A DNA stretch of 64,000 nt from Bacteroidaceae bacterium (GCA_017534815.1 JAFXVS010000030.1:23955-87954), one strand, 5' to 3'; shown: positions 26,619 through 36,168, counted from the stretch's first letter. The notes: generated from the sequence alone by a model not told the origin. Program-made: numbers and translations.

Positions 26619-27920
26619 TCAACCTCTCTTTATGTAAGCTCGCCAGCCATAGACGATAATGATGAGGAAGCAGGCGAGAGGGAGGATAAAGGACATGTTG
26701 ACGGCGGGTTGTCCCCAGATAGTGCCTTGGTCAATCATCAATCCCTGAAGCGGTGGCATGAGTGCGCCACCCACGATGGCCATGACGAGGAAGGCTGCAC
26801 CGAGGTGGGTGTCCTTTGTGTCCACGTTCTCGAGAGCAATGCCATATATTGATGGGAACATAATGGACATGAAGAGGCTGATGCAGACAAGGCTGTAGAG
26901 TCCCCACATTCCTTCAATGCAGATAGCGCCAAGAGTACAGATAGATGCACCGACACCGAAGATGGTCAACAGCTTACGAGTGTTGACGTAACGCATGATG
27001 AAAGTGCCGAGAAAACGTCCGCCAAGATTGAGCGACATGGCAGCGATATTGTACATCTGTGCCGTAGCCTTGTTAATGCCAAGATGGTCTGCGTACTGAA
27101 TAATGAAAGTCCATACCATGATCTGAGCAGCAACATAACATACTTGAGCAAAAACACCCTCACGATAAATCGTGTTATGCCAGAGGTTGTGCATGGTCTG
27201 TCCAAGTGTGTGGGTCTGGCCTGCGGCTTTCTGCTCCTCACTCTCCGTCTTCGGCATCTTGGTGATGGCGATAATGACGAGCACAGCCACAACAACAAGT
27301 CCGATGGCCACGTATGGATTGCGGATGACGGCAAGGTCATGCAGTCGGATTTCGGCCTTCTCAGCCTCGGAAAGGAGTGGGAAGATAATCTGGCCTGCGG
27401 CATCGCGCCTGTCTGACAAAAGATGAGGCAGCACAATGAACGATGCCACCGCCATACCGCTAAGCGAACCTACGGGATTGAATGCCTGTGCCAGGTTCAA
27501 TCGGCGGGTCGATGTTTCCTTGTCGCCAAGAGAAAGGATGAACGGATTGGCGGTTGTCTCGAGGAAAGCCAATCCAAAGGTAAGGATATAGAGCGAGATG
27601 CAGAAGAAGGAGAATTCCTGCCATTCTGCCGCAGGAATGAACAGGAAGGCACCGATAGCATAGAGCGTCAATCCGAGCAGGATGCCACTCTTGTAGGAAT
27701 ATTTGCGTATGAACAAAGCGGCAGGAATCGCCATTGTAGCATAACCTCCGTAGAAGGCGAACTGAATGAGCGAGGCCTTCGCCGCTGAAAGTTCCATGAC
27801 GGTCTGGAATGCCGCCACCATAGGGTTGGTAATGTCGTTGGCGAACCCCCAAAGGGCGAACAGCGACGTGATGAGGATGAATGTGAAGAGGTATTTCTTC
27901 GAAACTAAAGGCTTTTTCAT
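26619..27920 (-). CDS. fucP: L-fucose:H+ symporter FucP
   Basis: 433 aa, a twelve-helix major facilitator transporter of the FHS family. Markers are TSLFALWGFANDITNPMVAAFQ at the N terminus (helix 1 with the Asp/Asn pair), FGLAFLETTANPFILSLG (about residues 115-132) and RRLNLAQAFNPVGSLSG. It imports L-fucose by proton symport; some FHS relatives carry glucose or galactose. It is third in line after the aldo/keto reductase and lactonase genes on the same strand, which supports fucose. A palindrome and 30 bp separate it from the lactonase stop. Confidence 0.9.
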   Translation of the reverse strand: MKKPLVSKKYLFTFILITSLFALWGFANDITNPMVAAFQTVMELSAAKASLIQFAFYGGYATMAIPAALFIRKYSYKSGILLGLTLYAIGAFLFIPAAEWQEFSFFCISLYILTFGLAFLETTANPFILSLGDKETSTRRLNLAQAFNPVGSLSGMAVASFIVLPHLLSDRRDAAGQIIFPLLSEAEKAEIRLHDLAVIRNPYVAIGLVVVAVLVIIAITKMPKTESEEQKAAGQTHTLGQTMHNLWHNTIYREGVFAQVCYVAAQIMVWTFIIQYADHLGINKATAQMYNIAAMSLNLGGRFLGTFIMRYVNTRKLLTIFGVGASICTLGAICIEGMWGLYSLVCISLFMSIMFPSIYGIALENVDTKDTHLGAAFLVMAIVGGALMPPLQGLMIDQGTIWGQPAVNMSFILPLACFLIIIVYGWRAYIKRG

Positions 27921-27949
27921 TGTTAGGATTGTTATTTGAAAATGAAAGT

Positions 27950-27968
27950 CGCCCAGCGCATGGGCTGG
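27950..27968 (-). repeat. 19-bp intercistronic palindrome, copy 2
   Basis: Coding-strand CCAGCCCATGCGCTGGGCG directly follows the TAA of the lactonase gene. It differs from copies 1 and 3 by one base at the centre, which leaves both stems intact. Confidence 0.85.
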
Positions 27969-28853
27969 TTATTCTGACATGTTTTTGATATAGGGTAATT
28001 CTGGCAAGTTTTTGAATCGGTAGAAGCAGTGAGCGTTCTGTCCGAGGAAAAGTGTCTTCTCCTCATCCGTCAGTTCGGCAGACTTCGTGATAAAATCGTA
28101 CGACATTTTGTAAGTAATAGCGGTGATGGTACGAGGGTAATCGCTTCCCCACATCAGCCTGTCCATACCCACCCATTCGGCTGCCTCCTTAATACTTCGG
28201 ATGGCAGATGGATAAGGGTAGAACTCTGAGTTATAGAGCCAAGTGATGCCACCCGACTCCACCATGACGTTCTTACCAGCTCGTGCCAGCAACACTTGAC
28301 TCTTGAATGCTGGTGTCGTGACCATGCCGAAATGTCCGATGGCCACTCGCAAAGCTGGACACTCTTCTATCACTTCACGCATCTCGCCTATCTGATGCTC
28401 GTCTTCTCCTAAGCACATCGACAGCACCATATCCTTTCCCTCCATATATTTAAATATAGGTATAAGACCAAGGAGTGATTCCTTCATCCTATGACCAGGA
28501 AAGGCGATGCCCTTCAGCCCTGCCTCACACACGGCCTTTGCTTCGTCGAGAGACCAAGCCATGCCCATGCAGAAAAAGCGGTCTGGATAAGTATTTTGTA
28601 CTTCGGTCAGATATTCGTTTTGATTGCCATCGATGACTTCCTGCACGACTACAGCTCCACCCACTTGGGCATAGTCCATGTTCGACAAGAAGACCTCTGC
28701 AGAGTTCACACCATCAATCAACCAAGGGGGCAACATTTGCACCTCCTCATCCATGAAAATGCTCCTACCGTTCTTCAGCGACAGGATTCTCTTTCCGTCC
28801 ACCCATGTGTCTTGCTTCTTCCACAGGTGGGAATGTGAATCAATGATTGTCAT
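27969..28853 (-). CDS. Amidohydrolase family lactonase, probable L-fucono-1,5-lactonase
   Basis: 294 aa, COG3618-type metal-dependent hydrolase with a TIM barrel. IIDSHSHLWKK (residues 3-13) gives the first His pair. GIAFPGHRMKE, VAIGHFGM and LMWGSDYPRTI (about 234-244) carry the remaining His and Asp ligands. Family members open sugar lactones such as L-fuconolactone or L-rhamnonolactone. The gene stands between an aldo/keto reductase that could make the lactone and fucP. The same-strand gaps of 36 and 48 bp are filled mainly by the palindromes. Confidence 0.85.
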   Translation of the reverse strand: MTIIDSHSHLWKKQDTWVDGKRILSLKNGRSIFMDEEVQMLPPWLIDGVNSAEVFLSNMDYAQVGGAVVVQEVIDGNQNEYLTEVQNTYPDRFFCMGMAWSLDEAKAVCEAGLKGIAFPGHRMKESLLGLIPIFKYMEGKDMVLSMCLGEDEHQIGEMREVIEECPALRVAIGHFGMVTTPAFKSQVLLARAGKNVMVESGGITWLYNSEFYPYPSAIRSIKEAAEWVGMDRLMWGSDYPRTITAITYKMSYDFITKSAELTDEEKTLFLGQNAHCFYRFKNLPELPYIKNMSE

Positions 28854-28870
28854 ATTGTTGAGAAATAAGA

Positions 28871-28889
28871 CGCCCAGCGCGTGGGCTGG
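28871..28889 (-). repeat. 19-bp intercistronic palindrome, copy 3
   Basis: Identical to copy 1. It starts on the base after the TAA of the aldo/keto reductase gene and ends 17 bp before the lactonase start. Confidence 0.85.
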
Positions 28890-29837
28890 TTATGAGTTTG
28901 CCCATGATACTCGCTTCTGATCTCCGATGATCTCTTGCACTTCTTTCACGAGTTCCCAGTCTGGCTCCTCATTCGCCCACTGGATGTTACGTTTCACGTT
29001 CTCAGGATTGGCAGATGAGAACAAGGTGCCCGCAATACGTGGATTGCTGACCGAATATTGAATGGCCAGACGTTCGATGGGATAGCCCTTATCAGCACAA
29101 TGCTTGGCTGCTTTGACACATGCTTCCACCAATGGTTTGGGTGCTGGATGCCAATCTGGCACACCACGCTGAGACAACAGGCCCATGCTCAAAGGCGATG
29201 CGTTGACAATGCCGATGCCACGACTCTCGAAGAAATCCATGAAGTCCACCAGCTTATCATCGTTCAAACAATAGTGGCAGAAGTTCAGAACGCTCTCCAC
29301 CGTGCCCTCCTCCGAGTGTTCGATGACCCATTTGAGGTTCTCCAATTGCAAATCCGTGATGCCAACATGACCCACGACTCCCTTCTTCTTCAGCTCCACC
29401 AGTGCAGGCAGCGTCTCATCCACCACCTTCTGCAATCCACCTTCCATTGATGCCTGAAACTCGATATCGTGCACATTGATGAGGTCGATATAGTCGATGT
29501 TCAGACGCTCCATGCTCTCGTACACACTCTCAGTAGCACGTTTGCCGGAGTAATCCCACGTATTCAAGCCATCTTTTCCATAGCGTCCCACTTTCGTGCT
29601 CAGAAAATATTTGTCTCGTGGAATCCTCAACAGTGCCTTGCCCAGCACTGTCTCAGCCTTATAGTGGCCGTAGTATGGACTCACGTCAATAAAGTTGATG
29701 CCGCCTTCGATAGCAGCTTCCACAGCCTCGATGCTCTCAGCCTCTTTGGTCGCATGGAACACACTACCCAATGATGAAGCGCCGAAACACAGATGGGAAA
29801 TCTTCATTCCCGTCTTTCCTAATTCTTTATAAATCAT
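28890..29837 (-). CDS. Aldo/keto reductase, probable L-fucose (D-threo-aldose) 1-dehydrogenase
   Basis: 315 aa. The AKR signature is MIYKELGKTGMKISHLCFGASSLG (first 24 residues); the catalytic tetrad is visible as Asp and Tyr in FIDVSPYYG (about 49-57), Lys in FLSTKVGRYG (about 82) and His in NVHDIEF (about 124). It is closest in style to L-galactose and L-fucose dehydrogenases, which oxidise C1 to the lactone. Lactonase and fucP follow on the same strand. The OB/HD gene lies 22 bp upstream, so all four may be one transcript. Confidence 0.87.
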   Translation of the reverse strand: MIYKELGKTGMKISHLCFGASSLGSVFHATKEAESIEAVEAAIEGGINFIDVSPYYGHYKAETVLGKALLRIPRDKYFLSTKVGRYGKDGLNTWDYSGKRATESVYESMERLNIDYIDLINVHDIEFQASMEGGLQKVVDETLPALVELKKKGVVGHVGITDLQLENLKWVIEHSEEGTVESVLNFCHYCLNDDKLVDFMDFFESRGIGIVNASPLSMGLLSQRGVPDWHPAPKPLVEACVKAAKHCADKGYPIERLAIQYSVSNPRIAGTLFSSANPENVKRNIQWANEEPDWELVKEVQEIIGDQKRVSWANS

Positions 29838-29859
29838 ATATGGTTTGGTTGTTTAGTTT

Positions 29860-30735
29860 TTAATGGTTTGTTTGGTCTTTGATGACGTTCGTCCCCAACG
29901 CGAAGGCCTTTTCCATGTGTCCCGTCGTGACAAAGATGTCTGCCTTCGCCGAGATGTTATCGATGTAATTCAACAGTTGTGCTTCTGGAATGCAAGGCAA
30001 CACAGGGCTTCCAAATTCCAATTGTCCGTGGTGAGCCAGCACACAATGTACAATGAAATTGATTTCACGCTTGTCTATCTCCAATTCTCGCAACAGGTTG
30101 TTCAGATAGTTCGCAGACATATAAATGTGTCCCAACAAGAAACCATTCTCCAGTTTTTCGCCTTCCACATTATATTCGCACAACTTGCCCCAATCGTGGA
30201 AAAGAATACTGATAATGATGCGCTCCACCTTGATGTCCTCTGGATATGGATAGACGGGATAGATTCCCTCCAGCAAGTGCAGCATCTGGTAAGTGTGGTT
30301 CAGCAAACCACCAGGAAAAGCATGGTGCACGCTGGTCGCCGCAGGGTATTTGCTGTACTTGGGGAACAATTCGTCTGCCTGCTTACGGATGAAGTCGATG
30401 AGCACCTCGTCTTTGCAGAAGCCAATCAGTGTCTCGATGGTGGCATCCCACACTTCACGCTTAATGGGACGCGGCACCAGATGGTAAAGTGGATGATCCT
30501 CTGTGGGAAACGTGCCTGCAATCATATCCATATTCGTTGCCGATTTCTTGCCCTGATTGTCGCGGATGGTCAGGAACCGCACCAGTTGCCCCACCTTCGG
30601 GCCACTCGTCTTCGGCACGTCGAACACGCAGATATTGTCGATCTCCTCGTTGTTCGCCACCTTCAGGTTCACGTATGGCGAATTGTTACGAGCCACCGCA
30701 TCTTGGCGGCTCAAAACGATGAATTCTTTATTCAT
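29860..30735 (-). CDS. OB-fold/HD-domain protein (YhaM-like 3'-5' exoribonuclease)
   Basis: 291 aa. The N-terminal OB-like region (YVNLKVANNEEIDNICVFD, about residues 17-60) is followed by an HD hydrolase domain: HHAFPGGLLNHTYQMLHLL (about 137-155), LFHDWGKLCEY (HD pair, about 178-188), HIYMSANYL and HCVLAHHGQLEFGSP. YhaM/CBF1 proteins trim RNA or DNA from 3' ends. Start chosen at 30735 because the next upstream ATG (30765) falls inside the -7 box. It is at the head of a same-strand run with the fucose genes, 22 bp from the reductase start. Confidence 0.85.
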   Translation of the reverse strand: MNKEFIVLSRQDAVARNNSPYVNLKVANNEEIDNICVFDVPKTSGPKVGQLVRFLTIRDNQGKKSATNMDMIAGTFPTEDHPLYHLVPRPIKREVWDATIETLIGFCKDEVLIDFIRKQADELFPKYSKYPAATSVHHAFPGGLLNHTYQMLHLLEGIYPVYPYPEDIKVERIIISILFHDWGKLCEYNVEGEKLENGFLLGHIYMSANYLNNLLRELEIDKREINFIVHCVLAHHGQLEFGSPVLPCIPEAQLLNYIDNISAKADIFVTTGHMEKAFALGTNVIKDQTNH

Positions 30736-30761
30736 ATTGGTAATATCGTCTTGTTTTGGGT

Positions 30762-30769
30762 GCAAAGGT
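30762..30769 (-). promoter_or_regulatory. -7 box for the OB/HD-fucose operon
   Basis: TACCTTTG on the - strand, 26 bp upstream of the ATG at 30735. It is divergent from the GH30 promoter. The paired half-sites of the xylan promoters are absent. Confidence 0.65.
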
Positions 30770-30812
30770 AGTGAATTATTAGGAATCTTTTGTGAAAAGT
30801 CTTGTTTTTCTT

Positions 30813-30841
30813 TTTGTAAAACGAAAAAATACTTACCTTTG
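30813..30841 (+). promoter_or_regulatory. Promoter of the GH30 gene
   Basis: TTTG at 30813-30816 and TACCTTTG at 30834-30841 (17-bp spacer). The GH30 ATG follows at 30864, so an in-frame ATG at 30792 cannot be the start. Confidence 0.65.
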
Positions 30842-30863
30842 TGGCATCCAACGCAAACATAAC

Positions 30864-32447
30864 ATGAAAGGCTTTACTAACACATTCCTGATGAGTGCCG
30901 TCTTGTTCTGCATGACAGGACAAGGGATGGCACAGAAAGTGACCCCATTCAAAGTGACGAGTCATACACAACAGACCATCGATGGCTTCGGTGCCAGCGA
31001 TGCGTGGAGCATGTGGCAAATTGGGGAATGGGAAGACTCTCTGCAGACGAAAGTGGCAGACTGGCTATTTTCCTCCGAAACCTTCGAGGACGGTTCCCCA
31101 AAAGGCATCGGTCTCTCCATCTGGCGCTTCAATGCTGGAACTGGCAGTGCTTCACAGGGCGATGCGGCACAAATCAATCGTGACACACGCACCGATTCGT
31201 TTGCCAAGCAGACAGGACAACGTCGTTTCCTCAAATTAGCCAAGGAGCGCGGTGTGCCCACCTTCTTGGCTTTTTATAATTCGCCTCCCGTTCATTTGAC
31301 GCAGAACGGACTCGCCACCAATACAGGACGAGGCGGCACTTTCAACCTCAAGCCTGATGCCTACGATGACTTTGCCGCTTACATCGCCGACATGATCCAG
31401 ATGGCGGAACGCGAGGATGGCATCCACTTCGACTATGTATGTCCCGTCAACGAACCTGACGGTCATTGGAACTGGCTCGGTCCCAAACAGGAAGGTTCGC
31501 CTGCCACCAACCGTGAGATTGCACATATTGCCCGTGAGATGAACCGCGAGTTTCAGCAACGTGGCATTACGACAAAGATTCTTATCAATGAGTCGAGTGA
31601 CTTCCGTTGCATGTTCGCCACCCATCAAACTGATTGGCAACGTGGTTACGAAATCCAAGCCTTCTGGAATCCGGACTCCATCGACACCTACGTCGGTAAC
31701 CTGTCCAACATCGCCAAAGTGATGGCTGGACATTCCTACTGGACGAATACGCCCATCCTCAAGCCTGGCGACAGAAGGTATGAACGGACTGGGTTGTATG
31801 GTTACCGCAAACGTCTAAAAGATGCCTTCGATAAGGTGGATGCGGAATTTTGGATGACCGAGCTCTGCATCATGTCCAACGATGAAGAGATTCATGGAGG
31901 TGGTGGTTTTGACTTCTCGATGGAGGAAGCCCTCTATGTGGCACGCGTGATGCACTACGACCTCACCGTTGCCAATGCCCGTTCGTGGCAATGGTGGCGT
32001 GCAGCAGGTGGCAACTACAAGGATGGACTCATCAGAATGTATGTCAAGGGGGAACGTACTGGCGGCCGTGGTCAGAGGCGTGAGATGGTGCAGAATAATA
32101 TGGTGCGCGATTCCAAGCTGATGTGGACTATGGGCAACTTCTCTCGCTTTGTGCGTCCAGGTGCTGTGCGCCTCGATGTAGAAGGAGTCATGGAGGTTGA
32201 TGGTCTGATGCTCTCTGCCTACAAGAATACAGATGGAACCCTCGCCGTCATCGCCATCAATTACAGCAAGCAAGAACGCCCCATCAGCATCGATCTTGCC
32301 GCTCACCTCTCACCTCGGACTTCTCCGCTCTCAACCGCCTACCGCACTTCTGATGTGGAAGGCGAAAATCTCAAGAAGGTGGGGCATGTGGACTTGAAAA
32401 CAATAACGTTGCCAGCAAGATCGGTCACCACATTGGTCATGCAATGA
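30864..32447 (+). CDS. GH30 family glycoside hydrolase
   Basis: 527 aa with a signal peptide ending near QGMAQK. GH30 (clan GH-A) enzymes are retaining beta-glycosidases. QTIDGFGASDAWSMW is the conserved N-terminal start of the barrel; the acid/base Glu197 lies in CPVNEPDGHWNW and the nucleophile Glu333 in WMTELCIM. A C-terminal beta-domain ends at RSVTTLVMQ. The family includes xylanases, beta-1,6-galactanases, glucanases and beta-xylosidases; I cannot choose among them. It stands alone between divergent and downstream promoters, 7 kb from the xylan locus, and lacks the xylan half-site pair. Confidence 0.88.
   Translation: MKGFTNTFLMSAVLFCMTGQGMAQKVTPFKVTSHTQQTIDGFGASDAWSMWQIGEWEDSLQTKVADWLFSSETFEDGSPKGIGLSIWRFNAGTGSASQGDAAQINRDTRTDSFAKQTGQRRFLKLAKERGVPTFLAFYNSPPVHLTQNGLATNTGRGGTFNLKPDAYDDFAAYIADMIQMAEREDGIHFDYVCPVNEPDGHWNWLGPKQEGSPATNREIAHIAREMNREFQQRGITTKILINESSDFRCMFATHQTDWQRGYEIQAFWNPDSIDTYVGNLSNIAKVMAGHSYWTNTPILKPGDRRYERTGLYGYRKRLKDAFDKVDAEFWMTELCIMSNDEEIHGGGGFDFSMEEALYVARVMHYDLTVANARSWQWWRAAGGNYKDGLIRMYVKGERTGGRGQRREMVQNNMVRDSKLMWTMGNFSRFVRPGAVRLDVEGVMEVDGLMLSAYKNTDGTLAVIAINYSKQERPISIDLAAHLSPRTSPLSTAYRTSDVEGENLKKVGHVDLKTITLPARSVTTLVMQ
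32301..32335 (+). repeat. In-frame heptamer repeat in the GH30 gene
   Basis: Units GCTCACC, TCTCACC, TCGGACT, TCTCCGC, TCTCAAC encode AHLSPRTSPLST in the C-terminal beta-domain, probably a surface loop. Confidence 0.5.
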
Positions 32448-32561
32448 CAACCTGCTATTCTGCATGGTGACATCATCAAAAAATGCAGGCATAAATCAAA
32501 AACTCTGGGCACGAAATGTAATTAATTCTGCTTTCTTCGTGTCTAATTTCTAAATTATTCT

Positions 32562-32569
32562 TAACTTTG
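32562..32569 (+). promoter_or_regulatory. -7 box of gltX
   Basis: TAACTTTG lies 60 bp upstream of the gltX ATG at 32630. The expected transcript leader contains a palindrome related to the 19-bp intercistronic repeat. Confidence 0.6.
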
Positions 32570-32578
32570 CAGTCTCAA

Positions 32579-32597
32579 CCAACCCAAGCGCTGGTCG
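32579..32597 (+). repeat. Diverged palindrome copy in the gltX leader
   Basis: CCAACCCAAGCGCTGGTCG matches 16 of 19 positions of the intercistronic palindrome and is followed by a T run. It sits in the 5' leader rather than after a stop codon. The similarity may be chance. Confidence 0.35.
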
Positions 32598-32629
32598 TTT
32601 TTCAAGAAACAAGAACTAAAAAACATACA

Positions 32630-34189
32630 ATGGCAGACAGAAAAGTACGTGTGCGCTTTGCACCCAGTCCTACGGGACCACTTCATATTGGCGGTGTACG
32701 CACGGCTCTATACAATTATCTCTTCGCAAAACAGCATGGTGGCGACCTCATCTTCCGCATCGAGGATACGGACTCCACTCGCTTTGTTCCTGGTGCTGAA
32801 GAATATATCATCGAGGCATTCAACTGGCTTGGAATCAAGTTTGACGAAGGAGTCAGTTTTGGTGGCAACTACGGTCCCTACCGTCAGAGTGAGCGCAGAG
32901 ACATCTATCAAAAATACGTGAAAGTGCTGCTTGACAACGGTTCCGCTTATTATGCTTTCGACACACCAGAGGAGTTGAACAAAAAGCGTGAAGAGGTGGA
33001 GAATTTCCAATATGATGCCTCTACTCGTGGCATGATGCGCAACTCGCTCACACTGTCCAAAGAGGAAGTGGAGAAACTGATTGCTGACGGTGAACAGTAT
33101 GTGGTGCGCTTCAAGATTGAGCCAGGCAGGGATGTGTTGGTGGATGACCTGATTCGTGGTGAGGTGAAGATTAACTCGTCCATCCTCGATGACAAGGTGC
33201 TCTACAAGAGTGCCGACCAACTGCCGACCTACCATCTGGCGAACATCGTTGATGACCACTTGATGGAGGTCACGCATGTGATTCGTGGTGAGGAATGGTT
33301 GCCATCCGCCCCGCTTCATGTTTTGTTGTATGAGGCATTCGGATGGGCAGACACGATGCCCCGCTTTGCTCACTTGCCTCTGCTCCTGAAACCTATAGGC
33401 AATGGCAAACTCTCCAAGCGTGATGGCGACAAGTTGGGTTTCCCCGTGTTTCCACTGGAATGGCACGACCCCAAGAGTGGCGAGATCTCGTCGGGCTATC
33501 GTGAAAAGGGATACCTGCCAGAAGCCGTGGTGAACTTCTTGGCACTTTTGGGTTGGAATCCAGGCAATGATCAGGAACTGATGACCTTGGATGAGATGGT
33601 GAAACTGTTCGACCTATCAAAGTGCTCGAAGAATGGCGCGAAGTTCGACTACGTGAAGGCTGCTTGGTTCAACCATCAGTACCTCATTCAGCGTCCTGAC
33701 AGCGATTGGTGTCCAGCGTTCGACAAGGTGCTGAAGGAAAATGGCATCGATGCGACAGCCGAACAGGAAGCCGAGGTCGTGAGGATGATGAAACTGAAAG
33801 TCATCGAATATACGGATGGACAGGGCAACAAAAAGAAGCGCAACATCTCCTTCCCATCTGATTTATGGCCACTGACGAAGTTCTTCTTTGTGGCTCCAAC
33901 CGAGTTCGATAAAGAGGGAGACAAGTTCATCCGTAAGAACTGGAAAGAGGAGACGGCTGACGAGATGCGCCAGATGATGAAGGTGTTGGAAGGTATCGAC
34001 GATTGGAGTGTGGAGGAACAAAAAAAAGTCATCGATCCTTGGACAGAAGCCACCGGCATCAAGCCCTGGAACGCATGGCGTGTAGCACTCGTCGGAACGG
34101 GACAAGGACCGGACATGTATGAACTTTCCGCATTCTTGGGCAAGGAAGAAGTCCTCCGCAGAATGAAGTTCGCAATCGATACATTATAA
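32630..34189 (+). CDS. gltX: Glutamate--tRNA ligase
   Basis: 519 aa. Class I synthetase. [20 protein letters not shown] at residues 5-24 contains the HIGH-type motif and [12 protein letters not shown] (about 263-274) the KMSKS-type motif. The N-terminal ATG at 32630 is chosen because the catalytic domain starts at once and the -7 box lies upstream. It charges tRNA-Glu in the cytosol. waaA starts 6 bp after the stop, then the yjjG-like gene 5 bp later, so gltX-waaA-yjjG is probably one operon. Confidence 0.97.
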   Translation: MADRKVRVRFAPSPTGPLHIGGVRTALYNYLFAKQHGGDLIFRIEDTDSTRFVPGAEEYIIEAFNWLGIKFDEGVSFGGNYGPYRQSERRDIYQKYVKVLLDNGSAYYAFDTPEELNKKREEVENFQYDASTRGMMRNSLTLSKEEVEKLIADGEQYVVRFKIEPGRDVLVDDLIRGEVKINSSILDDKVLYKSADQLPTYHLANIVDDHLMEVTHVIRGEEWLPSAPLHVLLYEAFGWADTMPRFAHLPLLLKPIGNGKLSKRDGDKLGFPVFPLEWHDPKSGEISSGYREKGYLPEAVVNFLALLGWNPGNDQELMTLDEMVKLFDLSKCSKNGAKFDYVKAAWFNHQYLIQRPDSDWCPAFDKVLKENGIDATAEQEAEVVRMMKLKVIEYTDGQGNKKKRNISFPSDLWPLTKFFFVAPTEFDKEGDKFIRKNWKEETADEMRQMMKVLEGIDDWSVEEQKKVIDPWTEATGIKPWNAWRVALVGTGQGPDMYELSAFLGKEEVLRRMKFAIDTL

Positions 34190-34195
34190 ATAAAT

Positions 34196-35461
34196 ATGTA
34201 CACGATAGGATTATATATATTCACCTTAGGCATGATTATCGCCGCCCTCTTCCACAAGAAAGCGCGTAAGATGGTGGTGGGCATCAGCCAGACCTACTCA
34301 CTCTTGCGCCGTCACATCAAAAAGACGGATCGGGTGGTTTGGTTCCATGCTGCCTCATTGGGCGAGTTCGAACAAGGACGCCCACTGATGGAACGTCTGC
34401 ACAAGGAATGTCCTGAATACAAAATCCTGCTCACCTTCTTCTCACCCTCTGGTTATGAGGTGAGAAAAGACTACGAAGGAGCAGACCTCGTGTGCTACCT
34501 TCCGTTCGATACTCCTGGCAATGCTTTGTCATTCTTGCGACTGGCACATCCAGAGATTGCCATCTTCATCAAATATGAGTTCTGGACCAACTATCTGGTC
34601 ACTTGCCGTAGGAAGGGTATCAAGACCTACAGCGTGAGCAGTATCTTCCGTCCCGACCAGTATTTCTTCAAGTGGCACCTGTTCGGCAAGTATCCAACCC
34701 TCAAACCTATCCGACAGTTCGACCACCTATTTGTGCAGAACGAGATATCCAAGCAAATCCTCGCAGAGCACGGCATCAACAATGTGACGGTAGTGGGTGA
34801 CACTCGTCTCGATCGCGTCATTGCCATCAAAGATGCAGCCGCACCCCTTCCTCTTGTAGAGCAGTTTGTGGGTGACGCTCCTTGCTTCGTTGCAGGTTCT
34901 TCATGGGGACCCGATGAGGAAATCTACATTCCCTACTTCGGTCAGCACAAAGATTGGAAACTGATTATCGCGCCTCATGTCATCAGTGAGTCCCACCTCA
35001 AGGACATTGAGCAACTCTTGGATGACAATGGTTTCGCCCATGTGAGATATACGGAGTTGGAAAACAATCCTAACGCATTCCCTTCAACAGAGCTTTCAGA
35101 CGAAGTGAAGGGGGCTGCCCTCATCATCAACTGCTTCGGCAAACTCTCCTCCATCTACCGTTACGGCAAGGTGGCGCTCGTTGGAGGTGGTTTTGGTGTA
35201 GGCATCCACAATGTGCCGGAAGCCGCAGTCTATGGCATCCCTGTTATCTTTGGTCCCAACAACCAGAAATTCCGTGAGGCACAGGCGCTCAAAGCTTGTG
35301 GCGGTTCGTTCGAGTATCAAGACGAGGCATCCTTTGCTGCCCTGATGGACAACTTCATCAATGATTCTGAAGCCCTTCGCAAAGCTGGTGAAATGGCTGG
35401 TGGTTACATCAACGCCAATGCCGGAGCCGCAGACAAGTGCTTTACCGCCATCTTTAAGTAG
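34196..35461 (+). CDS. waaA: 3-deoxy-D-manno-octulosonic acid (Kdo) transferase
   Basis: 421 aa. An inner-membrane-anchored glycosyltransferase (GT30) that adds Kdo to lipid A precursor. There is one N-terminal hydrophobic segment ([16 protein letters not shown]). [17 protein letters not shown] (about 49-65) holds the catalytic Glu; [13 protein letters not shown] and [12 protein letters not shown] are conserved; [31 protein letters not shown] (positions about 322-352) is the nucleotide-sugar site. Length fits. Confidence 0.95.
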   Translation: MYTIGLYIFTLGMIIAALFHKKARKMVVGISQTYSLLRRHIKKTDRVVWFHAASLGEFEQGRPLMERLHKECPEYKILLTFFSPSGYEVRKDYEGADLVCYLPFDTPGNALSFLRLAHPEIAIFIKYEFWTNYLVTCRRKGIKTYSVSSIFRPDQYFFKWHLFGKYPTLKPIRQFDHLFVQNEISKQILAEHGINNVTVVGDTRLDRVIAIKDAAAPLPLVEQFVGDAPCFVAGSSWGPDEEIYIPYFGQHKDWKLIIAPHVISESHLKDIEQLLDDNGFAHVRYTELENNPNAFPSTELSDEVKGAALIINCFGKLSSIYRYGKVALVGGGFGVGIHNVPEAAVYGIPVIFGPNNQKFREAQALKACGGSFEYQDEASFAALMDNFINDSEALRKAGEMAGGYINANAGAADKCFTAIFK

Positions 35462-35466
35462 TTCTC

Positions 35467-36168
35467 ATGCACTACACCGACCTTTTCATCGATTTTGACG
35501 ACACCCTCTACGACACCCACGGCAATGCGGTCATTGCCTTGGGTGAATTGTATGAGTACCTGCACCTCGACCAATACTTCTCAGACCCCAACATCTTCTA
35601 CGACGACTATTGGAACACCAACATCCGTCTGTGGAAACAGTATGCGCAAGGAGAAATCGAACGCAGTTATCTTATCGTCGAACGTTTCCGTCATCCCCTC
35701 AGTCTTGGCAAGGGGTTGAATCCGACCAAAGCCTATTGCCTCAGCGCCAGCGACAAATTCCTTTCGCTCTGTGCCGTCAAGCCTGGTTTGGTAGATGGAG
35801 CACAAGAACTGATGGATTACCTTCGGGGAAAGGGGTATCGGATGCACATGTGCAGCAATGGCTTCCATGAGGTGCAGTACAAGAAACTCCGCTCATGTGG
35901 ACTCTTCGACTATTTCCAGACCATCATCCTCAGCGAAGATGCTGGTGCCAACAAACCCTCTCCCCTCTTCTTCGACTACGCCTTTCAGACCTCCCAAGCC
36001 CCCAAGGAGACCACCCTGATGATTGGCGACAACTTCACCACCGACATTTTGGGCGCAAAAAAGGCAGGACTCGATACGATTTATTTCAATCGTTTTCCCG
36101 AATATCCTGCCCCAGAACCTGTCACCCACGAGGTACATGACCTCCGTGACATCATCGGTATTTTGTAA
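35467..36168 (+). CDS. YjjG-family noncanonical pyrimidine nucleotidase (HAD)
   Basis: 233 aa, HAD superfamily. Motif I is [13 protein letters not shown] (nucleophile Asp about residue 9), motif [18 protein letters not shown] (about 118-133), and motif [16 protein letters not shown] and [17 protein letters not shown]. YjjG-type enzymes dephosphorylate dUMP, dTMP and damaged pyrimidine nucleotides. It is the last gene of the gltX-waaA unit; its 3' end faces aroB with 37 bp between. Confidence 0.88.
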   Translation: MHYTDLFIDFDDTLYDTHGNAVIALGELYEYLHLDQYFSDPNIFYDDYWNTNIRLWKQYAQGEIERSYLIVERFRHPLSLGKGLNPTKAYCLSASDKFLSLCAVKPGLVDGAQELMDYLRGKGYRMHMCSNGFHEVQYKKLRSCGLFDYFQTIILSEDAGANKPSPLFFDYAFQTSQAPKETTLMIGDNFTTDILGAKKAGLDTIYFNRFPEYPAPEPVTHEVHDLRDIIGIL

